From: Nitrincola lacisaponensis
Lineage (GTDB): Bacteria > Pseudomonadota > Gammaproteobacteria > Pseudomonadales > Balneatricaceae
Direction of reading: 5' to 3'
Length of the DNA stretch: 64,000 nt
Assembly (NCBI RefSeq): GCF_000691225.1
Contig: NZ_JMSZ01000016.1
Span: 620,001 to 684,000, forward strand
The translations under genes were made by a program, and so were the position numbers. The notes under the pieces are model-generated. The model was given only the letters and a program-made list of their open reading frames with translations, ran no database searches and was not told the origin of the DNA. Positions within the stretch are counted from its first letter, which is position 1, and each line of letters begins with the position of its first letter. Below, piece by piece: positions 8,027 to 18,736 of this stretch.

Positions 8027-10615
8027 TTGAGCCGTATCATTCACTTCGTAAAAACGCTTCCCGGATTTGTCTTTGGAGCAATTCTGGCAGTCGCCTTGGC
8101 CGTTTTTTTTGCCATCACACTGGCGGCTTCACTGCTGTATGAGAATGTCATCAACCGCCAGGCTCAGCAAACCTCAGAAGCCATCGCCAATCATACGTTC
8201 AGCACCATGTTCATGATTATGAGTCAGGGCTGGACACGTGAAGAGATGGAGGCTTTTGTTGATGCGACTCAATCAGCCTATGAAAACAGCCCGTTTGAAA
8301 TTGCCCTCTACCGTGGTGACAAGGTGCGTGTGCTCTATGGTGAGGTGTCGCAGCGTCAGCCCGATGAAGCAGTACAGCGTTCGCTGGAGGGTGCGGGTAT
8401 ACAGGTAATCGAAGAGGATCGCCACATACGGCGTCTCTACCCGGTGGAAGCACGTGCAGAATGTCTCAGTTGCCATGCCAATGCCAGTGTCGGTGATGTG
8501 TTGGGTGTGATTGCCTTGCAGCAGAACAAACAGGCGATCAGTTCTGAGTTGCGACGTGATCATGTGGTGCTGTTTATTCTGTTTGCGATCTTTACCTTCT
8601 TTATTGCAACACTGATATCGGCGTTTGCATCACGACGGATCAACGATTCTGTGGAACAGTTTGGTAATCGTCTGAAGTCTGTGAATACGGTGACTGATTT
8701 CAGGCAACTAGATGTCAGTGATGTGGACTTCTATTTTCAGGAGTTCAATAACACCTTCGGTCAGATCAATATTCTGATGGAGCGTCTGAAAGATGTTGCC
8801 GTCGACAAGGATATTCTCGAGTTTGAAATTCGCCTGTTGAGCAAGTTCATCATTACTTCTGAAGTGGTGAAGGACTGGCGTGACTTCATTAAAGACCTGC
8901 TGGTGGACATCAATACCATTATCAAGGCGCATACCCTGGTGACCATTTTTCAGGTGGAAGAGGAGGGGTATGAGCTGGAGGTTTTTTGGTATCAGGATGT
9001 TTGTGAAAACACTCAGGTACAGTTTGAAGCAGTTGTGACGCGTCAGTTGGGCAGTAATACACATTACCATAGCGGTGTGCCGATTCTGAAAATTGTGCAT
9101 CATATCGCCTGTCCGAATACTACTGATGATGCGAAGAAGTTAAGTCTGAGTGCCCACGATATTGAACTGCAAACCAAATCGCTGCTACTTGAAACGCCCA
9201 AAATTGGTGGAGTGGTGGGTATTGGTGTGCAGTCTGAAATGGCCAAGGATCCGATCCGTCACATAGTCATCGACAGTATTCTGACCACTTTGTTGAACCT
9301 GGTGGGTTCGGTCAAAGCGATTTACAAGTACACCAAAGACCTGGAGTACTATGCAACCCGTGATCCACTGACCGCTCTGCATAATCAGCGTATGTTCCGG
9401 GAACTGCTGGGATATGAAGTCGGGCGCTCCACGCGCCATAATGAAGAGTTCAGCCTGCTGATGCTGGATCTGGATAACTTCAAAACCGTCAATGACCGCT
9501 ATGGCCATGCGTTTGGTGATCAGTTCCTGCATGCCTTTGCCAAGGTGCTGGAAAACGCGGTACGTCCCGGTGATTTTGTATCGCGCTATGGCGGGGATGA
9601 GTTCACCATTATTCTGCCGGAGACGGGTGAAGAGCAGGCGCATACGGTAGCGCAGCGGATCGCCAGGCTGCTGGAGAAGCTGGCACTGACTGCGCCGGAT
9701 GGCACCAGTGTGCGTGCAACAACCTCAATCGGAATCGCCATCTATCCGCGCCATGCTGATGATCCCCGAGATCTGTTCGTGGTGGCGGATAACATGATGT
9801 ACAAGGCCAAGCGCAAAGGGAAAAACCAGATTGCCATTCCGGACGAGCACGAGATGGCTGAGGTGTTCAAGGCTGTGGGTGAGAAAAACCTGATGGTCCT
9901 GAATGCGCTGGAGGAACAGCGGATTTTGCCTTATTTCCAGCCGATTGTGTCTCTGGAAACAGGTGAGGTGCTGATTCATGAGTTGCTGATGCGTATCGAT
10001 CTGGGTGACCGGATTGTACCCGCTGGCGAGTTTATTGATATCGCCGAATCTATCGGGGTGGTGCATAAAATGGACTACCTGTTGATCGAAAAGGCGTTCA
10101 AGCAGATGCATGAACAGGGCTACGAGGGCATGCTGTTCGTGAATCTGTCGCCTAAATCACTGATCATTGGTGAGTTCATTTCACGTGTCCGACAGTTGGC
10201 GCTGGAGTATTCGATTGAACCGCGACGTATTGTGTTTGAGCTGACTGAGCGTGAGACGGTGAGTAACATGGCATTGCTGGAGCGCTTCGTGCAGGATCTG
10301 AAGCTGGAAGGCTTTAATTTTGCCATAGATGACTTTGGCTCGGGCTACTCCTCTTTCCACTATATCAAACACTTCCCGATAGATGTCATCAAGATTGAGG
10401 GTGAGTTTATCCGTAACATGCTCACCGATGACAAGGATATGGCATTCGTAAAAAGTATTGTCACGCTGGCGCACAGCCTGGGTATTCAAACAGTTGCCGA
10501 GTTCGTTGAAGATCAGGCGGTGATGGATGCTATTCGGGCGCTGGGGATTGATTACGGGCAGGGTTACTTCATTGGTCGTCCTTCTTCCCGTTTGATGCTA
10601 GCTGCAGCTCAGTAA
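8027..10615 (+). CDS. Membrane sensor with periplasmic CxxCH motif, GGDEF and EAL domains
   Basis: An 862-residue cyclic-di-GMP protein. A transmembrane segment at about 14-37 and a second at about 178-198 enclose a periplasmic region holding C146-L-S-C149-H150, a c-type heme-binding motif, as in Tll0287-like/DUF3365 sensor domains. A long cytoplasmic region follows, then GGDEF (RYGGDEF near 520-526, intact) and EAL (ExLxR at E652, DDFGSGYSS and AEFVE intact). Both synthase and phosphodiesterase activity are therefore possible. The start is a TTG at 8027 with GAGAG upstream. The heme motif suggests redox or gas sensing. It converges on cca. Confidence 0.88.
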   Translation: MSRIIHFVKTLPGFVFGAILAVALAVFFAITLAASLLYENVINRQAQQTSEAIANHTFSTMFMIMSQGWTREEMEAFVDATQSAYENSPFEIALYRGDKVRVLYGEVSQRQPDEAVQRSLEGAGIQVIEEDRHIRRLYPVEARAECLSCHANASVGDVLGVIALQQNKQAISSELRRDHVVLFILFAIFTFFIATLISAFASRRINDSVEQFGNRLKSVNTVTDFRQLDVSDVDFYFQEFNNTFGQINILMERLKDVAVDKDILEFEIRLLSKFIITSEVVKDWRDFIKDLLVDINTIIKAHTLVTIFQVEEEGYELEVFWYQDVCENTQVQFEAVVTRQLGSNTHYHSGVPILKIVHHIACPNTTDDAKKLSLSAHDIELQTKSLLLETPKIGGVVGIGVQSEMAKDPIRHIVIDSILTTLLNLVGSVKAIYKYTKDLEYYATRDPLTALHNQRMFRELLGYEVGRSTRHNEEFSLLMLDLDNFKTVNDRYGHAFGDQFLHAFAKVLENAVRPGDFVSRYGGDEFTIILPETGEEQAHTVAQRIARLLEKLALTAPDGTSVRATTSIGIAIYPRHADDPRDLFVVADNMMYKAKRKGKNQIAIPDEHEMAEVFKAVGEKNLMVLNALEEQRILPYFQPIVSLETGEVLIHELLMRIDLGDRIVPAGEFIDIAESIGVVHKMDYLLIEKAFKQMHEQGYEGMLFVNLSPKSLIIGEFISRVRQLALEYSIEPRRIVFELTERETVSNMALLERFVQDLKLEGFNFAIDDFGSGYSSFHYIKHFPIDVIKIEGEFIRNMLTDDKDMAFVKSIVTLAHSLGIQTVAEFVEDQAVMDAIRALGIDYGQGYFIGRPSSRLMLAAAQ

Positions 10616-10629
10616 CAGGCGTGTAGCCG

Positions 10630-11739
10630 TTAAAGCGACTCGAGCAGGGCCAGGTAGCGTGCTTCCAGTGCGTTACCGAGTGCCTTGCCTTGCAGTCCTT
10701 GCTGCATGAACTCGGCACTTGAGACCTGTGCCAGCGCTGCCAGGCGCTGCTCAAAACGGGGCCCCAGATCATCTGGCATGTCCGGATGCAGTGCGTGCGT
10801 CGGAGCTAGCAGCTGCTGCAGGCGTTCCGGATTGCGTAACAGTTTGAGTGCCTTAACCAGCGCCAGACGTCGTGAACTTTCCTGTGTATCCAGTGAGGCC
10901 AGTGTATCATGCCATTGCAGCAGGTCGGTTGCAGCCTGCAGAAAACGGTTGGGTGTTTTTAGGCGCTCACAGAGTGTTTTGACGGCTTCGAGTGGCGCTT
11001 CTTCCGGCATGGCCAGGTGGCACAGCAGGGCAAAACGCTGTTCAGCGCAGGGGTGTTCTCTGTTCAGGCGGTCCAGTACAGGCTGAGCGCTGTTCCAGTC
11101 CAGTGGGTTGAATTCAGGTAATAATACCGGGAGTGCCTGCGCTTGTTGCAGACACTGCAAAAACACCAGAGGGTGGTCACAGGACAAGGCGCGTTCAAAT
11201 TCCATCCAGACACGTTCTGCGCTGAGGTGTTGCAGTTCGCCGCTGGCGCTGATCTGTTGCATCAGCGCCAGCGTTTCCGGTGCGACTTGAAAACCCAGGG
11301 GGGTGAAGCGTGCCATAAAGCGTGCGACTCGCAGTACGCGCAAAGGGTCTTCAGCAAACGCTGGTGAAACATGGCGCAGTACACGCTGTTCAAGGTCATC
11401 CTGTCCCTGATAGGGATCGACCAGACTACCATCAGGTCGGCGTGCCATGGCATTGATGGTCAGATCCCGGCGTAACAGATCTTCTTCCAGCGTCACATCC
11501 GGATGTGCATGAAAGGTGAAGCCTTGATAACCATGGCCGGATTTGCGTTCAGTGCGGGCCAGTGCATATTCCTCACCTGTGTGCGGATTGATAAACACCG
11601 GGAAATCTTTGCCGACCGGGCGGAACCCCTGCGCCAGCATCTGTTCCGGTGTGGCGCCGGTCACCACCCAGTCACGGTCTTTAACTTCCAGGCCCAGTAG
11701 CTCATCACGTACAGCACCGCCGACAAGACAGATCTCCAT
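10630..11739 (-). CDS. cca: CCA-adding tRNA nucleotidyltransferase (no HD domain)
   Basis: The protein of about 369 residues begins MEICLVGGAVRDELLGLEVK, the class II nucleotidyltransferase head, with the RNA-binding EDPLRVLRVARF motif later. It adds or repairs the tRNA 3' CCA end. It is shorter than the 412 residues of E. coli Cca and the C-terminal HD phosphohydrolase region is not seen, so it is the HD-less form. The ATG at 11739 overlaps the glpE stop by one base (TGATG); the upstream in-frame extension is not homologous. Confidence 0.93.
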   Translation of the reverse strand: MEICLVGGAVRDELLGLEVKDRDWVVTGATPEQMLAQGFRPVGKDFPVFINPHTGEEYALARTERKSGHGYQGFTFHAHPDVTLEEDLLRRDLTINAMARRPDGSLVDPYQGQDDLEQRVLRHVSPAFAEDPLRVLRVARFMARFTPLGFQVAPETLALMQQISASGELQHLSAERVWMEFERALSCDHPLVFLQCLQQAQALPVLLPEFNPLDWNSAQPVLDRLNREHPCAEQRFALLCHLAMPEEAPLEAVKTLCERLKTPNRFLQAATDLLQWHDTLASLDTQESSRRLALVKALKLLRNPERLQQLLAPTHALHPDMPDDLGPRFEQRLAALAQVSSAEFMQQGLQGKALGNALEARYLALLESL

Positions 11740-12056
11740 CAGGGTTCGCAACGCTCCGGAAACTGCATGCGCCATTGCTCAAAGCCACCATCCAGGCTGT
11801 AGACTTCCGCAAAACCCTGTCCGGCCAGGAAGTCAGCAGCAGATTGACTGCTGATGCCATGGTAGCAGCAGACAATCAGTGGTTGCTGTCGATCTGCCTG
11901 CTGCAAGAATACCGGCAGATTATCATTGCTGAGATGGTAGGCGTCCTGAATGTGTTTGGCGGTATAGCTGCCGAAGTCACGAATATCGACGACGGCGGCA
12001 CCTTGTTCCATCAGGGTGACGGCTGCATCTGCCGAGAGAGTCTTGAATGCTTTCAT
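11739..12056 (-). CDS. glpE: Thiosulfate sulfurtransferase GlpE (single-domain rhodanese)
   Basis: The 105-residue rhodanese starts at MKAFKTLSADAAVTLMEQ. It holds VVDIRD, the active-site loop CCYHGISS with the catalytic Cys, and YSLDGGFEQWRMQFP, all matching E. coli GlpE. It transfers sulfane sulfur from thiosulfate to acceptors such as cyanide or thioredoxin. It sits between apaH (13-bp gap) and cca (1-base overlap), an order also found in Pseudomonas. An in-frame ATG at 12098 lies inside apaH and is less likely. Confidence 0.9.
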   Translation of the reverse strand: MKAFKTLSADAAVTLMEQGAAVVDIRDFGSYTAKHIQDAYHLSNDNLPVFLQQADRQQPLIVCCYHGISSQSAADFLAGQGFAEVYSLDGGFEQWRMQFPERCEP

Positions 12057-12069
12057 GATAATGGGGTTC

Positions 12070-12897
12070 TCATATCGCTTCGGATTGATAGGCAGCACAG
12101 CTGCATTGTGTCAGGGTCTGAGTATCCAGGCACAGTGCGCTGAGGCTGTATCCCCACACGCAGCCGGTATCCAGTGCCTGAATATCGGCCTGACCCGTAT
12201 GCCCCATTAGTGCCGCCCAGTGACCAAAAAGCTGGCGTCGGGGCAGCGGAGAGGGGCGACGAACTTCATACCAGGGGAAAAAACCTGCCGGTGCTGTCTC
12301 AACACCGCCGTTGCCGTGAAATTCCAGCTGCCCGTTGGGGGTGATGAAGCGCATGCGGGTAAAGTAATTAGTGATCAGGCGCAGTCGCGCCCAGCCTTCC
12401 AGGTCGTTATGCCAGATGTCGGGTTTGTTGCCATACATGTGGTTGAAAAACTCACGAGCATCTTTGCCGCGAAGGACGCGCTCGACTTCCTGGGCACGCT
12501 TGCGCGCTTTTCCCAGTGACCAGATATGCGGAATACCGGCATGGGTCATGACATAACCCAGCGCATCATCTTCGACCAGCAATGGCCGAAACCTGAGCCA
12601 GTGCATCAGTTCATCGCGGTCGGGTGCCTGGAGGACCTGTTGCAGGGTACTGTTGCGTTTGTCCCGGGTGGCACCAAAATGTAGTGCCAGCAGGTGCAGG
12701 TCGTGATTGCCCAGTACGCAGCGGGCGCGATCTCCGAGTCCGGCCACGAAACGCAATACCTTGACGGACTGGCGACCACGGTTCACCAGATCACCGGCAA
12801 ACCAGAGGTGATCAGAATCGCTGAAACCGATCTGGTCCAGTAGCTGCATCAGCTCGTCATAGCAGCCCTGTATGTCTCCGATTGCGTAAGTTGCCAT
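12070..12897 (-). CDS. apaH: Symmetrical bis(5'-nucleosyl)-tetraphosphatase ApaH
   Basis: The 275-residue metallophosphatase begins MATYAIGDIQGCYDELMQLL and has FAGDLVNRGRQSV and VLGNHDLHLLAL, the phosphoprotein-phosphatase metal-binding motifs of ApaH. It splits Ap4A into two ADP and removes Np4-caps from RNA. The ATG at 12897 has AGGGGA upstream. Operon with glpE and cca; the usual ksgA-apaG partners are not on this side. Confidence 0.95.
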   Translation of the reverse strand: MATYAIGDIQGCYDELMQLLDQIGFSDSDHLWFAGDLVNRGRQSVKVLRFVAGLGDRARCVLGNHDLHLLALHFGATRDKRNSTLQQVLQAPDRDELMHWLRFRPLLVEDDALGYVMTHAGIPHIWSLGKARKRAQEVERVLRGKDAREFFNHMYGNKPDIWHNDLEGWARLRLITNYFTRMRFITPNGQLEFHGNGGVETAPAGFFPWYEVRRPSPLPRRQLFGHWAALMGHTGQADIQALDTGCVWGYSLSALCLDTQTLTQCSCAAYQSEAI

Positions 12898-13012
12898 AAG
12901 TCCCCTGTTTTTCCTGAGATCATACCTTAGATCGGGCGCCAAGTTCTAATCTAAGTAAAGCGTTTTTGTGTAGAATGTAAATCTTTCAAGAGTGTCATAA
13001 GGAGTTAAGGAT

Positions 13013-13486
13013 ATGGCAATCGCGACCTTTGCTGCAGGCTGTTTTTGGGGTGTGGAGCTGACCTTCTCCGAATTGCCCGGAGTACTCTCTACGGCCGTCG
13101 GGTATATGGGGGGTGATACAGAGTCGCCAGACTATGAGTCGGTGTGCCAGGGGGATACCGGACATGCTGAAACAGTCTGGGTGGAATATGATCCTGAGCA
13201 GATCAGCTATGAACAGCTGCTGGCTACCTTCTGGCAGTGTCATAACCCGACGACACTGAACCGTCAGGGGCCGGATGTCGGGACTCAGTATCGCTCGGCG
13301 ATTTTCTATCAGGATGAGATGCAGCAGGTGCTGGCGCAGCAGAGTAAAGCAGACATGCAGGCGGCTGGTGTTTTCTCTGCAGAGATCGTGACTCAAATTG
13401 AGCCAGCGGCCCGCTTCTGGCGCGCTGAAGAATATCATCAGCAATATTTGCGCAAACGTGGACAGGGGCACTGTCGGATCTCATGA
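13013..13486 (+). CDS. msrA: Peptide methionine sulfoxide reductase MsrA
   Basis: The 157-residue MsrA has the catalytic GCFWG motif at the N-terminus, the conserved GYMGG, TGHAETV and a resolving Cys near the end (GHCRIS). It reduces methionine-S-sulfoxide in proteins. A strong ribosome site AAGGAG precedes the start. It overlaps the rsmE start by four bases (ATGA). Confidence 0.95.
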   Translation: MAIATFAAGCFWGVELTFSELPGVLSTAVGYMGGDTESPDYESVCQGDTGHAETVWVEYDPEQISYEQLLATFWQCHNPTTLNRQGPDVGTQYRSAIFYQDEMQQVLAQQSKADMQAAGVFSAEIVTQIEPAARFWRAEEYHQQYLRKRGQGHCRIS

Positions 13487-14205
13487 ACCTTCTTTTGATC
13501 GACCCGTCTGAGCTGTCGGCTCCAGATCGGGTATGGCTGACAGACCGGCGTGCGGTACATATTCGTGAGATTCATCAGGCTCAGGTAGGAGACCGGCTGC
13601 GGGCCGGAATGCTGAATGGTCTGATCGGTGAAGCTGAAGTACTGAACCTGGATGCTTCAGGGGTTGAATTGGCACTGGATTTCAGTCAGCCACGTCAGTC
13701 GCCCTCTCCCTTGCCCGTGATACTGGTGCTGGCATTGCCCCGGCCCAAAATGTTGCGCCGGGTTCTTCAGGCTGTTGCCAGCCTGGGTGTCAAAGAGATC
13801 TGGTTGATTCATTCCTATCGTGTCGATAAAAGCTATTGGTCGTCACCTTTGCTGGATGCGGCGGTGATTCATGAGCAGCTGTTGTTGGGATTGGAGCAGG
13901 CTGGTGATACGCAACTGCCAGTGGTGCATCAGCGCAAACGCTTCAAGCCGTTTGTTGAAGATGAGCTGCCGGGTCTGGCAGCCGGGCGTCAGGCCTGGGT
14001 TGCACACCCATATCATGCACAACCCTGCCCAGCACCGAGCGATGAGTCGGCGCTGGTGGCTATCGGGCCGGAGGGCGGTTTTATTCCCTATGAGGTCGAC
14101 AAACTTAATCAGGCAGGTCTGAAATCCTTGTCGCTGGGGAGCCGAATTCTCAGAGTCGAGACGGCGGTGCCGGTCTTGTTGACGCGTCTGTTTCCGGTCA
14201 GTTGA
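13483..14205 (+). CDS. rsmE: 16S rRNA (uracil-1498-N3)-methyltransferase RsmE
   Basis: A 240-residue SPOUT methyltransferase for U1498 of 16S rRNA. The N-terminal PUA-like part includes AVHIREIHQAQVGDRLRAG. The C-terminal knot has the signatures AIGPEGGFIPYEV and LSLGSRILRVETA, which bind S-adenosylmethionine. It overlaps msrA by four bases. Its 3' end overlaps the end of the convergent sigma54-activator gene by eight bases. Confidence 0.95.
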   Translation: MNLLLIDPSELSAPDRVWLTDRRAVHIREIHQAQVGDRLRAGMLNGLIGEAEVLNLDASGVELALDFSQPRQSPSPLPVILVLALPRPKMLRRVLQAVASLGVKEIWLIHSYRVDKSYWSSPLLDAAVIHEQLLLGLEQAGDTQLPVVHQRKRFKPFVEDELPGLAAGRQAWVAHPYHAQPCPAPSDESALVAIGPEGGFIPYEVDKLNQAGLKSLSLGSRILRVETAVPVLLTRLFPVS

Positions 14206-15667
14206 TCTGCAGTATTTCCAGTTTCTGATAGAGTGCGGCTCTGGAGATGCCCAGTTGTTGTGCCGCTCTGGTTTTGTGTCCGCCGCACTGACGTAATGCC
14301 TGCAGAATCGCCCGTCGCTCGGCCTGGCGTATCTGTTCTTTCAGCGAGCCGGTGCAGGTGTCATCCGTGTCAGTCTGAATGACAGCTTCCGGTGTCTTGG
14401 CAGGGACAAGTGCCTTGGGTGGTCGCAGCTCTTCGTGACGTATCAGATTGTTGCTGAACACATCCCGAAAACCCTTGCTGCTGATATGGGATGCTTTTTC
14501 GTTCATGATGCAGGCACGTTCAATGACGTTGTACAGTTCGCGTACATTGCCTGGCCAGTCGTGCGAACGTAACAGCATCAGTGCGTCTTCGGTCAGTTCC
14601 TTGGTGGCGACACCGAGGCGCTCACAGCATTCATCCAGAATGCGCTCACTGAGCAGCTCAATATCCTCCATGCGTTCACGCAGGGGCGGCAAGTGGATCG
14701 GCATCGCGCTAAGTCGATAGTAGAGGTCGGCACGAAATTCACCCATGGACACCATCTGCAGCAGATCCCGGCTGGTGGCGGCGACAATGCGGACATTGGT
14801 GGCCTGGACTGCATTGGAGCCTACTTTTTCAAACTCTTTTTCCTGCAGTACACGGAGCAGTTTGGACTGCAGCGGCAGAGGCATATCGCCAATTTCATCC
14901 AGAAACAGCGTGCCGTCCTGGGCGATCTCTATTTTGCCGGGGCGGCCTTCTTTTTTGGCACCGGTAAAGGCGCCGGGTGCCACACCGAAAAACTCGGCTT
15001 CAATCAGGGTATCCGGTATTGCGGCTACGTTGATTGAGACAAAGGGTTTGTCTGCACGATCTGAAAGATTGTGTAACGCATGCGCGAAGAGTTCTTTGCC
15101 GGTTCCGGTTTCGCCGGTCAGCAGTACAGAAATATCAAAACGTGCTGCCTGACGTATCTGGTGTTTGACTGTTTTCAGTGCTTCGCTCTGGCCAGCGATC
15201 TGTGACAACTGATAGCGTGAGCTGCGTTCAGACTGGTAATGTTTGGAGTTGCGTACCTCGCTTTGCAAGCGGTTGTACTTCGCCAGCAGCGGCTTGGCTG
15301 TACTGGGCGTGTCTGTCGCGACAAAGGCAAAGGCGCCCTCGACCTCCTTGTGTTCATTCAGCAAGGGTACGGCGCTGACCAGTACCCACTGATTGCGGAT
15401 ATAGAGCACATCAAGCAACACGGGTTTGCCGCTGGCGATGACCTGGGGCAGATAGCTGTTGGGGATGATGTCGGTGATGTGCTTGCCGACCGGACTTTCT
15501 TTAAGGCCCAGAAATTCGCAGTAGCTTTCGCTCATCCAGGTGAGAATGCCCTTTTTGTCGGCAGCAATGGTGTGCTCATAAAAATCATCAAATGAGTGCT
15601 GCAAAAATTTCAGAATTCGGGTTCTCAGAATGCGTGTGTCAAATGTCTTGCCGTAATGGTCTGTCAT
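14198..15667 (-). CDS. PAS-domain sigma54-dependent activator of the ketone-body operon (HbcR-like)
   Basis: A 489-residue enhancer-binding protein. Residues about 20-130 form a PAS domain with no receiver domain. The AAA+ domain has Walker A GETGTGKE, the sigma54-contacting GAFTGA loop and Walker B GTLFLDEIGD. A Fis-type HTH lies at the C-terminus (HKTRAAQQLGISRAALYQKL). It is transcribed away from the acetoacetyl-CoA synthetase gene, and its start abuts tandem TGTCT dyads that precede a good -24/-12 promoter. By analogy with HbcR of Pseudomonas it probably senses 3-hydroxybutyrate or acetoacetate; the ligand is inferred. Confidence 0.88.
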   Translation of the reverse strand: MTDHYGKTFDTRILRTRILKFLQHSFDDFYEHTIAADKKGILTWMSESYCEFLGLKESPVGKHITDIIPNSYLPQVIASGKPVLLDVLYIRNQWVLVSAVPLLNEHKEVEGAFAFVATDTPSTAKPLLAKYNRLQSEVRNSKHYQSERSSRYQLSQIAGQSEALKTVKHQIRQAARFDISVLLTGETGTGKELFAHALHNLSDRADKPFVSINVAAIPDTLIEAEFFGVAPGAFTGAKKEGRPGKIEIAQDGTLFLDEIGDMPLPLQSKLLRVLQEKEFEKVGSNAVQATNVRIVAATSRDLLQMVSMGEFRADLYYRLSAMPIHLPPLRERMEDIELLSERILDECCERLGVATKELTEDALMLLRSHDWPGNVRELYNVIERACIMNEKASHISSKGFRDVFSNNLIRHEELRPPKALVPAKTPEAVIQTDTDDTCTGSLKEQIRQAERRAILQALRQCGGHKTRAAQQLGISRAALYQKLEILQIN

Positions 15668-15672
15668 GCTGT

Positions 15673-15720
15673 TGTCTTTTTTATTGGACAGTAATGTCTT
15701 GAATACTAGACACGATGTCT
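15673..15720. promoter_or_regulatory. Tandem upstream activator sites (TGTCT repeats / dyads)
   Basis: TGTCT occurs at 15673, 15695 and 15716, that is every 21-22 bp. The last two are halves of dyads: GGACA-N4-TGTCT (15686-15699) and AGACA-N3-TGTCT (15708-15720), with centres two helical turns apart. They lie about 80-125 bp upstream of the sigma54 promoter and next to the activator start codon, so they fit an enhancer that would also allow autoregulation. Confidence 0.65.
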
Positions 15721-15797
15721 TGCTTTGTAAACAAAAAATAGGTCAGAGTCAGAGCCCTTTTGCGCGCAGGGGCATAGGGTCAGGCCATTTTACAAAG

Positions 15798-15814
15798 TTG
15801 GCATGCAATCTGCT
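15798..15814 (+). promoter_or_regulatory. Sigma54 (-24/-12) promoter for the acetoacetate/3-hydroxybutyrate operon
   Basis: TTGGCATGCAATCTGCT matches the RpoN consensus TGGCAC-N5-TTGCW with two mismatches, and the invariant GG and GC doublets are exactly ten bases apart. It stands 70 bp upstream of the acetoacetyl-CoA synthetase start and downstream of the tandem activator sites. Confidence 0.8.
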
Positions 15815-15884
15815 TTATCTGAGCAAACCCTGAGTCGAAACACGGTTGTGTTTTCTACCGGTAAGATAATAATAAGGAAGGTCT

Positions 15885-17834
<1,950 letters not shown>

Positions 17835-17886
17835 CGTAACCGGATTTCAGCAACAAGATGACAACAACAATAACAGGATAACACCC

Positions 17887-18669
17887 ATGAGTCGTATCAA
17901 ACGTGCACTGATCACAGGCTCCACCAGCGGTATAGGTCTGGCGATTGCACACCAATTGGCAGTCGCCGGTATTGATCTGGTACTGCATGGCCTCGAACCT
18001 CAGGTAGAAGGCGATAAACTGGCTGAGGCTTTCCATAAACAGCATGGTGTTGAAGCAGTTTATGTGCAGGCGGATATCAGTCAAGCCGACACTATTGTAC
18101 AGATGATGGAGCAGATCGAATCACAAGTCGGTCCGGTTACCATTCTGGTCAACAATGCCGGTATCCAGCATACCGCTCCAATTGAGCAGTTTCCGGTGGA
18201 CAAATGGGATCAGATATTGGCCGTCAATCTGTCTGCCGCTTTTCACACCACACGCCTGGCTGTTCCCGCGATGGTTGCACAGGGCTGGGGGCGCATCATT
18301 AATATTTCCTCTGTACATGGTCTGGTGGCATCGGTCCATAAGGCGGCCTACTGTGCGGCCAAACATGGCCTGATAGGGATGACCAAAGTCACGGCACTGG
18401 AGCTGGCGGCCAAGGGCGTGACGGCCAACTGCATCTGTCCTGGCTGGACCGATACGCCTTTGCTGGTTGAACAGTTCAAAGCCTTTGCCCGTGAACATAA
18501 CACCGGCTATGAAGAGGCCAAACAGGGACTGATTAAAGCCAAAGCGCCTTATCCTGATTTTGTCTCGCCAGCTGATATTGGTCAGTTGGTCCTGTTTCTC
18601 TGTTCCGATGCCGCCAAGGCCATTACCGGAACCTCAATGCCGATAGATGGAGGTTGGACTGCGCACTGA
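17887..18669 (+). CDS. bdhA: 3-hydroxybutyrate dehydrogenase (SDR family)
   Basis: A 260-residue short-chain dehydrogenase with the TGSTSGIGLAIA cofactor motif, NNAGIQHTAPIEQFP, the catalytic Tyr-Lys in AYCAAKHGL, and the ending GTSMPIDGGWTAH. The pattern IEQFPVDKWDQILAVNLSAAFHT and the WTDTPLLVEQ segment match D-3-hydroxybutyrate dehydrogenases, which oxidise 3-hydroxybutyrate to acetoacetate with NAD+. Its product is the substrate of the upstream ligase, so the two genes make a two-step route to acetoacetyl-CoA. A ribosome site AGGA lies upstream. Confidence 0.92.
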   Translation: MSRIKRALITGSTSGIGLAIAHQLAVAGIDLVLHGLEPQVEGDKLAEAFHKQHGVEAVYVQADISQADTIVQMMEQIESQVGPVTILVNNAGIQHTAPIEQFPVDKWDQILAVNLSAAFHTTRLAVPAMVAQGWGRIINISSVHGLVASVHKAAYCAAKHGLIGMTKVTALELAAKGVTANCICPGWTDTPLLVEQFKAFAREHNTGYEEAKQGLIKAKAPYPDFVSPADIGQLVLFLCSDAAKAITGTSMPIDGGWTAH

Positions 18670-18736
18670 ATAATGCAATACACCGAAAATACGCTGAATA
18701 AACCTGTTTTATAAAACTAACAAAAGGTATACAAGC

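Noticed and set aside
18670-18736. Second sigma54 promoter between the dehydrogenase and DctP genes
   Set aside because: No GG-N10-GC pair with acceptable flanks; the transporter is probably read from the upstream promoter.
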